A stretch of DNA of 64,000 nucleotides, taken from positions 40,001-104,000 of the forward strand of contig NC_016584.1 of NCBI RefSeq assembly GCF_000235605.1. Reading direction: 5' to 3'. Position 1 is the stretch's first letter, and every line of letters starts with the position of its first letter. The DNA comes from Desulfosporosinus orientis DSM 765. GTDB lineage: Bacteria; Bacillota; Desulfitobacteriia; Desulfitobacteriales; Desulfitobacteriaceae. Positions 44,593 to 59,581 of the stretch are shown one piece after another. A program made the position numbers and the translations under genes. The notes beneath the pieces were generated by a model. The model worked only from the letters and a program-made list of their open reading frames with translations, was not told where the DNA came from and did no database searches.

Positions 44593-45519
44593 ATGAATTA
44601 TTCCATTAGCGAGGAATTATTTAATAACTTAGCCAGAGAGATTGAAGCACTAAAAAAAGAACGCAAAGCGATTATCTTAGCACATTATTATCAAAGGCCC
44701 GAGGTTCAAGATGTTGCTGACTTTGTGGGGGATTCTTTGCAGCTAAGTCAACAAGCTGCCAATACCGATGCGGAGGTTATTGTTTTCTGCGGCGTTCATT
44801 TTATGGCAGAGAGCGCGGCTATTTTGTCACCGGACAAAATGGTCCTTTTACCTGAGCCAAAGGCTGGGTGCCCTATGGCAGACATGGTTGATGCGGATGG
44901 TTTGCGTGCTTATAAAAAGCGAGTTCCTGGGGTACAAGTGGTTTGCTATGTTAATTCTTCTGCAGAAGTTAAAGCGGAGAGTGATATTTGCTGTACATCC
45001 TCCAACGCTGTGAAAGTAGTACAGTCGTTACAGGGTGACAATATCTTATTTATCCCCGATGAAAACCTAGGTCGTTATGCGGCCAATCTTCTGGGACGCT
45101 CTTTACAGTTATGGCCAGGTTATTGTAAAACCCATGACCGATTGACAAAGGAAGACATACAGGCTGTCAAAAAAGAACATCCCTCGGCAAAGGTTATTGT
45201 TCATCCCGAATGCCGTGAAGATGTTTGTCAGGAAGCAGATTATGTGGGTTCTACCGCAGGTTTGATTGCCTTCGCTCAAAAATCAGAGAATCAAGAATTC
45301 ATTGTTGGGACAGAGTCAGGGATCTTACATCGCCTTCATCAGGTTTGTCCTGAAAAAAAATTCTATCTTGCATCGGAGAGATTGGTTTGTCCTAATATGA
45401 AACTCACAACCTTAGAGAAGGTAAGAGATAGCCTTAAGACTCTTTCTCCGGTTGTTTCGGTGAAAGAGGATGTTCGAATTAAAGCAAAAGCGGCATTAGA
45501 GCGAATGCTGGCCTTGTAG
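44593..45519 (+). CDS. nadA: Quinolinate synthase
   Basis: A 308-aa [4Fe-4S] enzyme condensing iminoaspartate with dihydroxyacetone phosphate. Likely cluster ligands are Cys93 (GCPMA), Cys178 (PGYC) and Cys266 (VCPNMK). ATG 44593 is 10 nt from GGGAGGG; TTG 44587 is an alternative. First gene of nadA-nadB-nadC. Confidence 0.94.
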   Translation: MNYSISEELFNNLAREIEALKKERKAIILAHYYQRPEVQDVADFVGDSLQLSQQAANTDAEVIVFCGVHFMAESAAILSPDKMVLLPEPKAGCPMADMVDADGLRAYKKRVPGVQVVCYVNSSAEVKAESDICCTSSNAVKVVQSLQGDNILFIPDENLGRYAANLLGRSLQLWPGYCKTHDRLTKEDIQAVKKEHPSAKVIVHPECREDVCQEADYVGSTAGLIAFAQKSENQEFIVGTESGILHRLHQVCPEKKFYLASERLVCPNMKLTTLEKVRDSLKTLSPVVSVKEDVRIKAKAALERMLAL

Positions 45520-45542
45520 CCGGCAAAAGAGCAGGGGATGGC

Positions 45543-47183
45543 ATGTTGAGACGATATATATACCCGTGGAAAAAATCCGGGGTAAAAGTGTTTGATTCAG
45601 ATATACTTGTTTTGGGAAGCGGCATTGCCGGTTTGTATACAGCAATTAAAGCCAGCGATCAATATCAAGTTACTGTCCTAACTAAGAAGACCATTGCCGA
45701 AAGTAATACAGAGCATGCTCAGGGAGGGATCGCAGTAGCGATCGATGAATCAGACTCTCCGACCCTGCATTTAGAGGATACTCTTAGAGCAGGTGCCGGA
45801 CTCTGTGAACCTATAACTGTAAAAGTTCTCGTCGAAGAGGGGCCAGGTTGTGTCGAGGAACTGATGGGTATGGGGACTCAGTTTGATTATTTTAACGGAG
45901 AGCTTGCCCTCACAAGGGAAGGGGCCCATAGTCAGAAAAGAATACTGCATGCATTGGGAGACGCTACCGGTTGGGAGATAGAACGGGCTTTAGTTGCCAA
46001 AGTTAAGGAAAGTTCTAATGTCACGACCTATGAGGAACGATTTGTTATTGACTTATTGGAAAATAAGTATGGGGAAATTGTGGGAGTTCTAGTCTTAAAT
46101 GTGGTTACCGGAGAACTAGAGGGACACTTAGCCAATGCTGTTGTTTTAGCAACGGGAGGGTTGGGACAAGTTTATTGTTTTACAACGAATCCTATGGTGG
46201 CTACGGGAGACGGAATGGCCGCAGCCTTACGCGCCGGTGCTGATTTAATGGATATGGAATTTGTACAATTTCATCCTACTGCTTTGTTATTGCCCAATGC
46301 TCCCCGGTTTCTTATATCTGAGGCTGTGCGTGGAGAAGGTGCGCATTTGCTTAATGCAGCCGGAATGCGTTTTATGGATAATATCGTTGGCAAGGAGTTG
46401 GCTCCGCGAGACATTGTTGCCCGAGCTATTTGGAAAGAAATGACCCATGGCCCGGTTTACTTAGATTTTCGTCCCATTGGGTCTCAACGTATTTTGGAGA
46501 GATTTCCAACTATATACCAGACCTGCTTAAACTTTGGAGTGGACGTATTGACGGCACCGTTGCCGGTTGCTCCTGCAGCCCATTATATGATGGGTGGTAT
46601 AGCTACAAACTCCTATGGAGAAACTAGGCTGCCCAATCTGTATGCTGCAGGCGAATGTGCTTGTAATGGGGTTCATGGAGCCAATCGCTTAGCCAGCAAC
46701 TCACTGCTTGATGGCTTAGTTTTCGGTGCACGGATCGTAAAAAAAATCAATCAAAAAATGCCGGAAAAACATCCTACCTGGGATAACGTTCTTGATCCCT
46801 ACAAGAAGGAAAATGATGCGGCATTTAGAAGGGTTGGATCAGAACTACTGGAAAGGCATGATCTTAGACGTGGAATCCAAGATTTGATGTGGGAAAAAGT
46901 GGGTATTTTGAGAGATGAGACTAGCCTTAAGGAAGCAAGAGAACGCTTAAAAGATTTGGAGAGATATGTCTTGCCCACTTATTCCGTTGAGGAACTTGAA
47001 ACGGCTAATATTTTGATGGTGGGGTCAGCAATCGCTAAAGCGGCTCTGAATCGTAAAGAGAGTCGAGGAGGACATTATCGATCGGACTATCCCGATGCTA
47101 TTGATGAATTTTGGCAAAAACACTCTCTTCAAAATAAGGAGGAAAACAATGTACGCTATGTCCCAGTTTCAGGAACTTATTAA
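45543..47183 (+). CDS. nadB: L-aspartate oxidase
   Basis: A 546-aa FAD flavoprotein oxidising aspartate to iminoaspartate, and in anaerobes using fumarate as acceptor. FAD motif VLGSGIAGLYTAI (about residues 23-35), HAQGGIAVA, GEGAHLLN, and GANRLASNSLLDGLVFG near residue 385 are visible. Its 3-prime end overlaps the nadC start by 35 bp. Confidence 0.95.
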   Translation: MLRRYIYPWKKSGVKVFDSDILVLGSGIAGLYTAIKASDQYQVTVLTKKTIAESNTEHAQGGIAVAIDESDSPTLHLEDTLRAGAGLCEPITVKVLVEEGPGCVEELMGMGTQFDYFNGELALTREGAHSQKRILHALGDATGWEIERALVAKVKESSNVTTYEERFVIDLLENKYGEIVGVLVLNVVTGELEGHLANAVVLATGGLGQVYCFTTNPMVATGDGMAAALRAGADLMDMEFVQFHPTALLLPNAPRFLISEAVRGEGAHLLNAAGMRFMDNIVGKELAPRDIVARAIWKEMTHGPVYLDFRPIGSQRILERFPTIYQTCLNFGVDVLTAPLPVAPAAHYMMGGIATNSYGETRLPNLYAAGECACNGVHGANRLASNSLLDGLVFGARIVKKINQKMPEKHPTWDNVLDPYKKENDAAFRRVGSELLERHDLRRGIQDLMWEKVGILRDETSLKEARERLKDLERYVLPTYSVEELETANILMVGSAIAKAALNRKESRGGHYRSDYPDAIDEFWQKHSLQNKEENNVRYVPVSGTY

Positions 47184-48021
47184 TCAGGCTTTAAAGGAGG
47201 ATATCGGGACAGGGGATCTGAGCACAAGAATTTTTTCGGAAGACTTGACTAGTTCAGCAAAGCTTTATGCAAAACAAGAAGGTGTAATTGCTGGATTGGC
47301 GTTGGTTGAACAAGTTTTTTATTCTGTTGATCCGCGGATTCATATTCGGCCCTTAGTAAAAGATGGGGACAGAGTAAAGGTTGGAGACATTGTAATAGAG
47401 TTAGATGGCCCTCTAAGCAGCATATTGCAGGGTGAGCGGACAGCCCTCAATTTCCTGCAGCATCTTTCGGGCATCGCAACAGCAACAAAACGTGCTGTTG
47501 ATCAGGTTGCAGGACTCTCCACGGCCATTGTGGATACGCGCAAAACTCTTCCAGGCTGGCGTGCCTTACAAAAATATGCCGTTCGGGTTGGAGGCGGTCA
47601 GAATCACCGCTTTGGTCTCTATGATGCAGTAATGCTAAAAGATAATCATCTCGCAGCCGTGGGAGGATTGACAGAAGCTGTTCAACGGACAAGAGATCAA
47701 ATCGGACACATGGTTAAGATCGAAGTAGAGTGTGAAACTTTCGAACAAGTTAAGGAAGCAGTAGCTTGCGGTGTCGATGTTATCATGCTGGATAATATGG
47801 GAATAGAAGATATGCGCAGAGCGGTTTCATATATTGATCGCAGGGCAGTTGTTGAAGCTTCTGGAGGAATACAAGAAGAAACTCTTCGCCAAGTTGCCGA
47901 AACAGGGGTTGATTTAATTTCAATTGGCGCTTTGACTCATTCAGTCAAAGCTGTGGACTTTAGCCTTGATCTGGGCGAAATTAAAGCTACTACCAGAGCA
48001 AGCTGGGAAAGAGGAATTTAA
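47149..48021 (+). CDS. nadC: Quinolinate phosphoribosyltransferase
   Basis: A 290-aa enzyme forming nicotinate mononucleotide from quinolinate and PRPP. KTLPGWRALQKYAVRVGGGQNHR and MLKDNH are active-site segments; IEVECETFEQ and LDNMG follow. ATG 47149 follows AAGGAGG within nadB. With nadA and nadB it makes NAD de novo from Asp. Confidence 0.95.
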   Translation: MYAMSQFQELINQALKEDIGTGDLSTRIFSEDLTSSAKLYAKQEGVIAGLALVEQVFYSVDPRIHIRPLVKDGDRVKVGDIVIELDGPLSSILQGERTALNFLQHLSGIATATKRAVDQVAGLSTAIVDTRKTLPGWRALQKYAVRVGGGQNHRFGLYDAVMLKDNHLAAVGGLTEAVQRTRDQIGHMVKIEVECETFEQVKEAVACGVDVIMLDNMGIEDMRRAVSYIDRRAVVEASGGIQEETLRQVAETGVDLISIGALTHSVKAVDFSLDLGEIKATTRASWERGI

Positions 48022-48023
48022 CG

Positions 48024-49004
48024 ATGCTTCGTCATGACATTCTTAATCTTCTCACAGAACGCCCTTCTGAAAATGTGTCTGGCGAAAAGATTAGCCAGCA
48101 ATTAAACGTGACAAGGGCTGCAATTTGGAAACAGATCAAGATATTGAAGGAAGAAGGCTTTGATATAGAGGCCCAGCCTAAAAATGGCTATCGTCTAATA
48201 AAATCCCCTTTATCTTTGAATGAGTGGGTTTTAGGGCAGGTCTTGAACACCCAATCCTTGGGACGTGTAATTGAATTGAATGAAGATTTGCCATCTACCA
48301 ATGAACGGGCAAAAGAACTTGCTCGTCAAGGTACTGTTCATGGGCAAATTGTTTTAGCGAAGAAACAAAGTTTGGGAAAAGGAAGGCTTCAGCGTCAGTG
48401 GGAATCTCCAGAAGGAGGCCTCTGGATGTCCATCGTACTGCGCCCTAATCTTTCCTTGGCAGACGCAACAAAAATCACTCTTGCAGCGAGTGTCGCAGTA
48501 GTAGACGCCCTTAAAGAGCTTGTTAACTTACCTGTTGGCATCAAATGGCCGAACGATATTGTTTTTAATGGGCAAAAAATTGCGGGGATTCTCGGAGAAG
48601 TTGTTGGAGAATGGAATGTTGTTCAAACCCTGATATTAGGAATTGGAGTGAATGTAAATTTCCCCAGGCAGAGATTAGGAGATTCTTTTTCTGCGGTTAC
48701 TCTCTATGAGCTATTGGGTTATGAGCTTGACCTTAACATTTTGGCGGCTGAAATCTTGAAGTACTTGGAAGGTGAATTGATCTCTCTTGAACACAAAGAG
48801 TTTCAAGAGTTAAGGCAAAAGTGGTCTGAAAGGGCAATTGGCTTAGGTGAAGAGGTAAGAATCTTGCGAGGAGATCAGGTATTGGAGGGTATTTTTAAAG
48901 GAATTTCTATTGATGGTTCACTGCTGTTAGAGACCGTCGATGGAGAAAAAAGTTTTTCGGCAGGAGAGGTTAGACTTCGTTCTAAACAGGGTGTCTATTT
49001 TTAG
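48024..49004 (+). CDS. birA: Biotin ligase/biotin operon repressor BirA
   Basis: A 326-aa group II BirA: winged helix-turn-helix at about residues 1-60 (SGEKISQQLNVTRAAIWKQIK), central ligase domain with SLGKGRLQRQW (115-126), KWPNDI (174-179) and a C-terminal SH3-like cap. It loads biotin onto carboxylases and, as biotinoyl-AMP complex, represses biotin genes. A perfect candidate operator lies 76 bp downstream at 49080-49121. The start is ATG 48024. Confidence 0.94.
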   Translation: MLRHDILNLLTERPSENVSGEKISQQLNVTRAAIWKQIKILKEEGFDIEAQPKNGYRLIKSPLSLNEWVLGQVLNTQSLGRVIELNEDLPSTNERAKELARQGTVHGQIVLAKKQSLGKGRLQRQWESPEGGLWMSIVLRPNLSLADATKITLAASVAVVDALKELVNLPVGIKWPNDIVFNGQKIAGILGEVVGEWNVVQTLILGIGVNVNFPRQRLGDSFSAVTLYELLGYELDLNILAAEILKYLEGELISLEHKEFQELRQKWSERAIGLGEEVRILRGDQVLEGIFKGISIDGSLLLETVDGEKSFSAGEVRLRSKQGVYF

Positions 49005-49079
49005 TAATTTCTCTCTAACTTTGTCGAAGTGGATAATTCGTGAAGTAGAAAATAATATTAGTGATTACAAGACCCCTTG

Positions 49080-49121
49080 CTCTATTGTAAACTCTTGTTA
49101 ATCAAAAAGTTTACAATAGAG
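49080..49121. promoter_or_regulatory. BirA-type operator upstream of bioY
   Basis: A perfect 14-bp inverted repeat, CTCTATTGTAAACT (49080-49093) and its complement at 49108-49121, spaced by 14 nt. It agrees with the Firmicutes BirA site TTGTwAAC-n14/16-GTTwACAA. It overlaps the ribosome-binding region of the bioY remnant. Confidence 0.8.
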
Positions 49122-49132
49122 GAGGCAATTAT

Positions 49133-49473
49133 GTGAATACGAGAAAATTGGCAATGACTTCGGTAATGGCTGCCCTGATGTGTCTGGCGGGTATGTTGCT
49201 GCACTGGTTCCCTGGGTTAATTCCTTTTAGTGTCTTACCAGTATTAGTGTTTATGGCTGGAATTATACTTGGCGCAGAGTATGGGGCTATGGCTATATTC
49301 TCAAGCCATATCTTTATATAATTTTCCGCTGGGTCTTACATAACCCAACAAGTCTTTCAGGGGTCTTTGCAATGGGGTTTTTACCCTTTATTTGGGGAGA
49401 TCTAATTAAAGCCGGAGTTGCCGTTAGGGTTGGGCATGAAGTGGTTCGCCGGCAGAAACCAGGCCGAAGTTAG
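49133..49473 (+). pseudogene. bioY: bioY biotin transporter, internally deleted and frameshifted
   Basis: From GTG 49133 (behind AGAGGAGG) the frame encodes the N-terminus of BioY (MNTRKLAMTSVMAALMC..., then VLVFMAGIILGAEYGAMA) but stops at 49321. A second frame continues the family C-terminus: YLYIIFRWVL around 49309-49338 and GVFAMGFLPFIWGDLIKAGV to the TAG at 49471. About 80 central residues of a normal about 180-190-aa BioY are missing and the two parts are in different frames. The gene should be non-functional as an S component of the biotin ECF transporter. Confidence 0.8.
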
Positions 49474-49499
49474 CTCGCTTAATTAAAAGGAGCGTTAGC

Positions 49500-50267
49500 A
49501 TGATACTATTATTTGATGTTGGGAATACAAACATAGTTCTTGGGGTATATGATGAAAGAACCTTAACCCATCACTGGCGGGTTTCGACGGAGAAATCACG
49601 CACGGTGGATGAGTATGCCGTTGTTGTGAAAAATTTGTTTGATTTAAGTGGGCTAACTTTTCAAGAAATTAGTGCAGTGGTTATTTCTTCAGTGGTTCCC
49701 CCGGCGATGCCAACCTTGGAATCCCTTGCTCGAAAATATTTTGGAGTAGAACCCCTTGTAGTTGGGCCCGGTGTAAAAACTGGTATGCCGATTATCTATG
49801 ATAATCCACGGGAGGTAGGAGCTGATCGGATTGTGAATGCGGTAGCTGCCTATAATAAATACGGCGGCCCGTTGATTATTGTGGACTTTGGTACAGCTAC
49901 TACATTTTGTGTAATATCAAAACGAGGGGAATACTTAGGCGGGGCTATCGCTCCCGGTATTGGGATTTCTACAGAGGCCCTGTTTCAAAGGGCATCGAAG
50001 CTGCCAAGGATTGAGGTGGTTAAGCCTGCTTCTGTTATCGCTAAAAACACTGTAGCCGGGATGCAGGCAGGGATATATTACGGATTTACGGGTCAAGTTG
50101 ATGGTATCGTCAAACGTATGAAAGAGGAATTAGGGCCGGAAACCAAAGTGATAGCTACGGGTGGTTTAGCCAGGCTGATTTCTCAAGAGTCGGAAATGAT
50201 TGATAAGGTGGATCCTTTCTTAACCCTCGAAGGACTTTTATTAATCTATGAACGCAACAGGAAATAG
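49500..50267 (+). CDS. coaX: Type III pantothenate kinase
   Basis: A 255-aa Coa[14 protein letters not shown] (Asp6) at the start, [12 protein letters not shown] and GAIAPGI in the core. It catalyses the first step of CoA synthesis from pantothenate, is not feedback-inhibited by CoA and needs a monovalent cation. AAGGAG precedes the ATG. It complements panC-panD upstream. Confidence 0.94.
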   Translation: MILLFDVGNTNIVLGVYDERTLTHHWRVSTEKSRTVDEYAVVVKNLFDLSGLTFQEISAVVISSVVPPAMPTLESLARKYFGVEPLVVGPGVKTGMPIIYDNPREVGADRIVNAVAAYNKYGGPLIIVDFGTATTFCVISKRGEYLGGAIAPGIGISTEALFQRASKLPRIEVVKPASVIAKNTVAGMQAGIYYGFTGQVDGIVKRMKEELGPETKVIATGGLARLISQESEMIDKVDPFLTLEGLLLIYERNRK

Positions 50268-50287
50268 TTAACCAGAGGAAAATGCTT

Positions 50288-51253
50288 ATGAAATTAGGAG
50301 ATTATGAACTGGGAGTCCCCGTTTTTCTGGCACCGTTAGCGGGGGTGACAGATAAGGCGTTTCGTGAAACAGTGCGTGCAGTTGGCGGTAAGTATGTTTG
50401 GACTGAAATGATCAGTGACAAAGCGCTGGCTTATAAAAACTCAAGGACTTTACAAATGCTGGATTTAAGCGGAGAAGCTGAGCCAAGGATTGTTCAATTG
50501 TTTGGCTCAGACCCGGAGACCATGGCGCAGGCGGCTCAGATGGCTGTAGAGTTAAGTGCAAATATTATTGATATAAACATGGGCTGTCCTGCACCAAAAG
50601 TCGTCAAAAATGCTGAAGGGGCAGCTCTGTTGAGGGATCTTCCCAGGGCTCAGGAAATTGCTGCGGCTGTTGTCAAGGCGGTAAAAGTGCCTGTGACGGT
50701 GAAGGTTCGCCTTGGCTGGAATGACCAGGAGGTTGTGGTGCTGGAATTGGCCAAAAGGCTGGAATCTGTTGGAGTTCAAATGTTGACGGTTCATGCAAGG
50801 ACACGTGAACAGTTCTACTCGGGGTATGCTAACTGGGAATGGATTAGGCGAGTAAAGAAGGCTGTGAAAATTTCGGTCATAGGAAATGGGGATATTCTTA
50901 AACCTGAAGATGCAGGCAGACTAATTGAACAGACGGGTTGTGACGGGGTTATGATTGGTCGGGGTGCCCTTGGGAATCCATGGCTTATTCCCAGTGCCCA
51001 ATTGTATTTGAATAACGGGAATAGTTTGCCCAAGCCATCCATGGAAGAACGAATTAAGGTAGCTTTGCAGCATTTTGAACGAATATTGCGTTATAAAGGT
51101 GAGAAAATTGGTCTTAATGAAATGAGAAAACACGCTGTTTGGTATATTAAAGGATTTAGAAATGCTGCCCAAGTTCGTGATGAAATTATGCAAACAAAGT
51201 CGCCGGAGGAAATGCGGGCGATTCTTACAAAGGTCTCAACAGATGAAAATTGA
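50288..51253 (+). CDS. dusB: tRNA-dihydrouridine synthase
   Basis: A 321-aa FMN enzyme reducing uridines in the tRNA D-loop. FLAPLAGVTDKAF at the start, catalytic Cys100 in NMGCPAPKV, TVHARTREQFYSG and GVMIGRGALGNPW are conserved. ATG 50288 is 8 nt from AGAGGA; ATG 50282 is an alternative. Same neighbourhood as Bacillus dusB, before lysS. Confidence 0.92.
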   Translation: MKLGDYELGVPVFLAPLAGVTDKAFRETVRAVGGKYVWTEMISDKALAYKNSRTLQMLDLSGEAEPRIVQLFGSDPETMAQAAQMAVELSANIIDINMGCPAPKVVKNAEGAALLRDLPRAQEIAAAVVKAVKVPVTVKVRLGWNDQEVVVLELAKRLESVGVQMLTVHARTREQFYSGYANWEWIRRVKKAVKISVIGNGDILKPEDAGRLIEQTGCDGVMIGRGALGNPWLIPSAQLYLNNGNSLPKPSMEERIKVALQHFERILRYKGEKIGLNEMRKHAVWYIKGFRNAAQVRDEIMQTKSPEEMRAILTKVSTDEN

Positions 51254-51315
51254 AATTTTTGTCGAAGAAACAGGAAAATCGGCAAAGCTCATCCTCAAGG
51301 GTAAGAGTTGAATCC

Positions 51316-51344
51316 TTGACAATATTTTGCAAGGTCCTTATAAT
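51316..51344 (+). promoter_or_regulatory. Consensus sigma-A promoter of greA
   Basis: TTGACA (51316-51321), 17 bp, TATAAT (51339-51344): a full consensus, with a leader of about 120 nt. Confidence 0.8.
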
Positions 51345-51472
51345 AACGAGTAATGCAAATGAGGAATTTTTTTAGAGTTCCTAGTTTAAAGAATTACGCA
51401 TATAAGGCTTTTAATAATCAGCAGTATTTTTAGAAGTACATGCGTAGGACGAGAAAAGGGAGCGAGGAAAAT

Positions 51473-51943
51473 ATGGCTGAAAAAGAAGTTATTCTGACAT
51501 TAGAAGGCCTCAAAAAGCTTGAGGAAGAGTTAGAACTATCTAAAACCGTGAAGCGGCGAGAAGTTGCCACGCGCATAAAACAGGCCATAGACTTTGGAGA
51601 TATTAGTGAAAACTCAGAGTATGATGATGCAAAAAACGATCAAGCTTTTATTGAAGGCAGAATCATTACTCTCGAGAAAATGCTTAGGAATGCGCGCATA
51701 ATTGATGAACTTGAAGGAACAGACGTGGTAGCTATAGGTACAAAAGTTCGTCTTAAAGACCTGGATTATGGTGAAGAAGAAGAATATTTTATTGTCGGCT
51801 CTGCTGAGGCAGATCCAGGTACTAATAAAATCTCCAATGAATCTCCCGTAGGCAAAGCCGTCTTAGGTCAGACTAAAGGGTCTGTTGTTGAGGTAAATGT
51901 CCCTGCGGGGATTTTACATTATCAAATCCTAGACATTAAGTAA
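51473..51943 (+). CDS. greA: Transcription elongation factor GreA
   Basis: A 156-aa GreA: N-terminal coiled coil (about 1-75, with [15 protein letters not shown] at the tip) and a C-terminal FKBP-like domain ([23 protein letters not shown]). It stimulates transcript cleavage by backtracked RNA polymerase. ATG 51473 follows GAGG. Confidence 0.95.
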   Translation: MAEKEVILTLEGLKKLEEELELSKTVKRREVATRIKQAIDFGDISENSEYDDAKNDQAFIEGRIITLEKMLRNARIIDELEGTDVVAIGTKVRLKDLDYGEEEEYFIVGSAEADPGTNKISNESPVGKAVLGQTKGSVVEVNVPAGILHYQILDIK

Positions 51944-51975
51944 TTTGTTAATGGAACTGAATTAGGACAATAAAG

Positions 51976-52026
51976 TTTGAGTGCAGTTTTCTGTTGATAG
52001 ATTAATACAGATGCTGCACTTTGTTT
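51976..52026 (+). terminator. Likely terminator after greA
   Basis: AGTGCAG (51980-51986) pairs with CTGCACT (52014-52020), with an inner CTGT/ACAG helix, then TTTGTTT. Confidence 0.55.
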
Positions 52027-52054
52027 ATTGACACGAGGCGGCCCAGAATTTGGT

Positions 52055-52083
52055 TTGATATATTTGGAAATAACTGATATAAT
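52055..52083 (+). promoter_or_regulatory. Sigma-A promoter of lysS
   Basis: TTGATA (52055-52060), 17 bp, TATAAT (52078-52083). The leader (about 90 nt) is too short for a T-box. Confidence 0.7.
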
Positions 52084-52131
52084 ACCTTGTTTAAAGGGTA
52101 TAATTGATTTTTTTGTTTAGTAAAGTTTTAG

Positions 52132-53661
<1,530 letters not shown>

Positions 53662-53692
53662 TTTAGAGATCCTAACAACTTTAATGATTATT

Positions 53693-53736
53693 AACCAAGG
53701 CTGCTCACCGACTATAGGCCAGCCTTGGTTTTCTTA
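53693..53736 (+). terminator. Terminator after lysS
   Basis: A perfect 11-bp stem AACCAAGGCTG / 53720-53730, then TTCTT. Confidence 0.75.
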
Positions 53737-53872
53737 TTGGGCCAGCAGCAAAAAATTCCTGAATAACTCTATTATTCAGTGTAATAAAGACAATATTAAA
53801 GATAATCGTGGTTATTAGTAGAAAAACTGCAACTTATGGGAATAATAATCCTAGTATAGTACAAAATAGCCC

Positions 53873-53902
53873 TTGAATGAGTGATTGTTGTTATGGTATA
53901 GT
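53873..53902 (+). promoter_or_regulatory. rRNA operon promoter 1
   Basis: TTGAAT (53873-53878), 18 bp, TATAGT (53897-53902) with an extended TGG before the -10. Confidence 0.6.
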
Positions 53903-53973
53903 TGTAAATGTTCGTCCGGCAAATATTTCTTCGGTTGGAATAACTTATTAAGTATTTGTTACGAAATTTAATG

Positions 53974-54002
53974 TTGACAACATAACAGTAAAATGTTATG
54001 AT
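53974..54002 (+). promoter_or_regulatory. rRNA operon promoter 2
   Basis: TTGACA (53974-53979), 17 bp, TATGAT (53997-54002), about 155 bp before 16S. Tandem promoters are normal for rRNA operons. Confidence 0.75.
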
Positions 54003-54157
54003 GTATCTCGGTCTTCGGTCACTGCTCTAAACACAGACGTCGTGTCCGAATCATGGTCTTTGAAAACTAAACAACAAGGACAGCCAATGAGAGAGACTCG
54101 CAAGAGTTTCGAAATAAATCATGAGTCAGCCTTCTTTAAAGAAGTTTGAGATAACTT

Positions 54158-55735
<1,578 letters not shown>

Positions 55736-55919
55736 CGGTTTAAGGTCTAGGCTTTAAACGAACATCCTATTGGTCGGTGCTTTCGAAGAACGAAGCTGAG
55801 AAGCTTGGTTTGGAGAAAGATCAATAAGAGTCGTAAGACTCAAGCCGAGGGATCGGCAACTCATTGGATTGAAGCTGTTGTTTAGTTTTGAGAGACCAGG
55901 AATGGTTTCTTTACAATGT

Positions 55920-55995
<76 letters not shown>

Positions 55996-56124
55996 ATTTA
56001 TATGTTCTTTGGTCTTGTTCTTTGAAAACTGCATAGAGAAAAGCAAATGCGAGTAAAGTCGAGAATTCACAATGAACAGTCCGCGACAGCGGACAATTCA
56101 AATAAACCTAAAGTAGCAAATATA

Positions 56125-59036
<2,912 letters not shown>

Positions 59037-59153
59037 AAGAGTTGCTGGAAGGTTAAAGTGGCTCAGGTTCGAAGATGATACTTGCAAAAGCGACGATCTA
59101 TGCAGTTTTGAGAGAACAGCGATCCATCCAAAGGAAAGCGAAGATCTCAGACA

Positions 59154-59269
59154 TCTGGTGATAATGCCGGAGGGGTTCCACCCGTTCCCATACCGAACAC
59201 GGTAGTTAAGACCTCCAGGGCCGATGATACTTGGGGCATAGCCCCTGGGAAAGCAGGACATTGCCAGGT
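59154..59269 (+). rRNA. rrf: 5S ribosomal RNA
   Basis: A 116-nt RNA with CCCGTTCCCATACCGAACAC and closing pairing CTGG / CCAG. Its precursor is the expected substrate of the RNase M5 encoded at 4.1 kb. Ends are approximate. Confidence 0.95.
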
Positions 59270-59280
59270 AACAAGCGAAA

Positions 59281-59312
59281 GGCCATCTCTTAATGAGATG
59301 GCCTCTCTGTGT
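59281..59312 (+). terminator. rRNA operon terminator
   Basis: GGCCATCTC / GAGATGGCC stem with a 5-nt loop, then TCTCTGTGTTTG. Confidence 0.75.
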
Positions 59313-59314
59313 TT

Positions 59315-59390
59315 GTGCGCCCGGCATGGGCGTTGTCTACAGGGTGTAAGTCCCGAACAATGAAGGTTCAGGCTGGAATCATGGTGAATG
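59315..59390 (+). mobile_element. Group II intron 5-prime remnant
   Basis: Starts GTGCGCCCGGCATGGGCG, continues with AGGGTGTAAGTCCCGAAC and ATGAAGG: the typical first about 75 nt of domain I of bacterial group II introns. The rest of the ribozyme and the reverse transcriptase are absent; AT-rich DNA follows. It lies just after the rRNA terminator. Confidence 0.75.
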
Positions 59391-59563
59391 GTATTTTATT
59401 GTAATTCATACATACAAGTTAAAGCTCACAATAATGGTACCTAAAACTACTAATTTTTAATTGATTCTAATACAAATATATAAGATTAAATAGGGATTAA
59501 TGTTATACAATTCTATAAATTATAGTAGTATTATTGTAGAAATTTGTTATAATATAAAAATAT
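59391..59563. other. AT-rich gap before the crp-like gene
   Basis: Very AT-rich; contains an extended -10, TGTTATAAT at 59545-59553, for the following gene and no other clear element. Confidence 0.5.
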
Positions 59564-59581
59564 ATGGAGGGCAAATCTATA

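Larger units (their letters stand above)
53737..54157. other. rRNA leader and promoter region
   Basis: A 421-bp non-coding stretch with two promoters (53873 and 53974) and a leader. Near 54057-54074 a TCTTTGAAAACTAAACA segment resembles the antitermination/processing stretch common before Firmicutes rRNAs. Confidence 0.6.
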
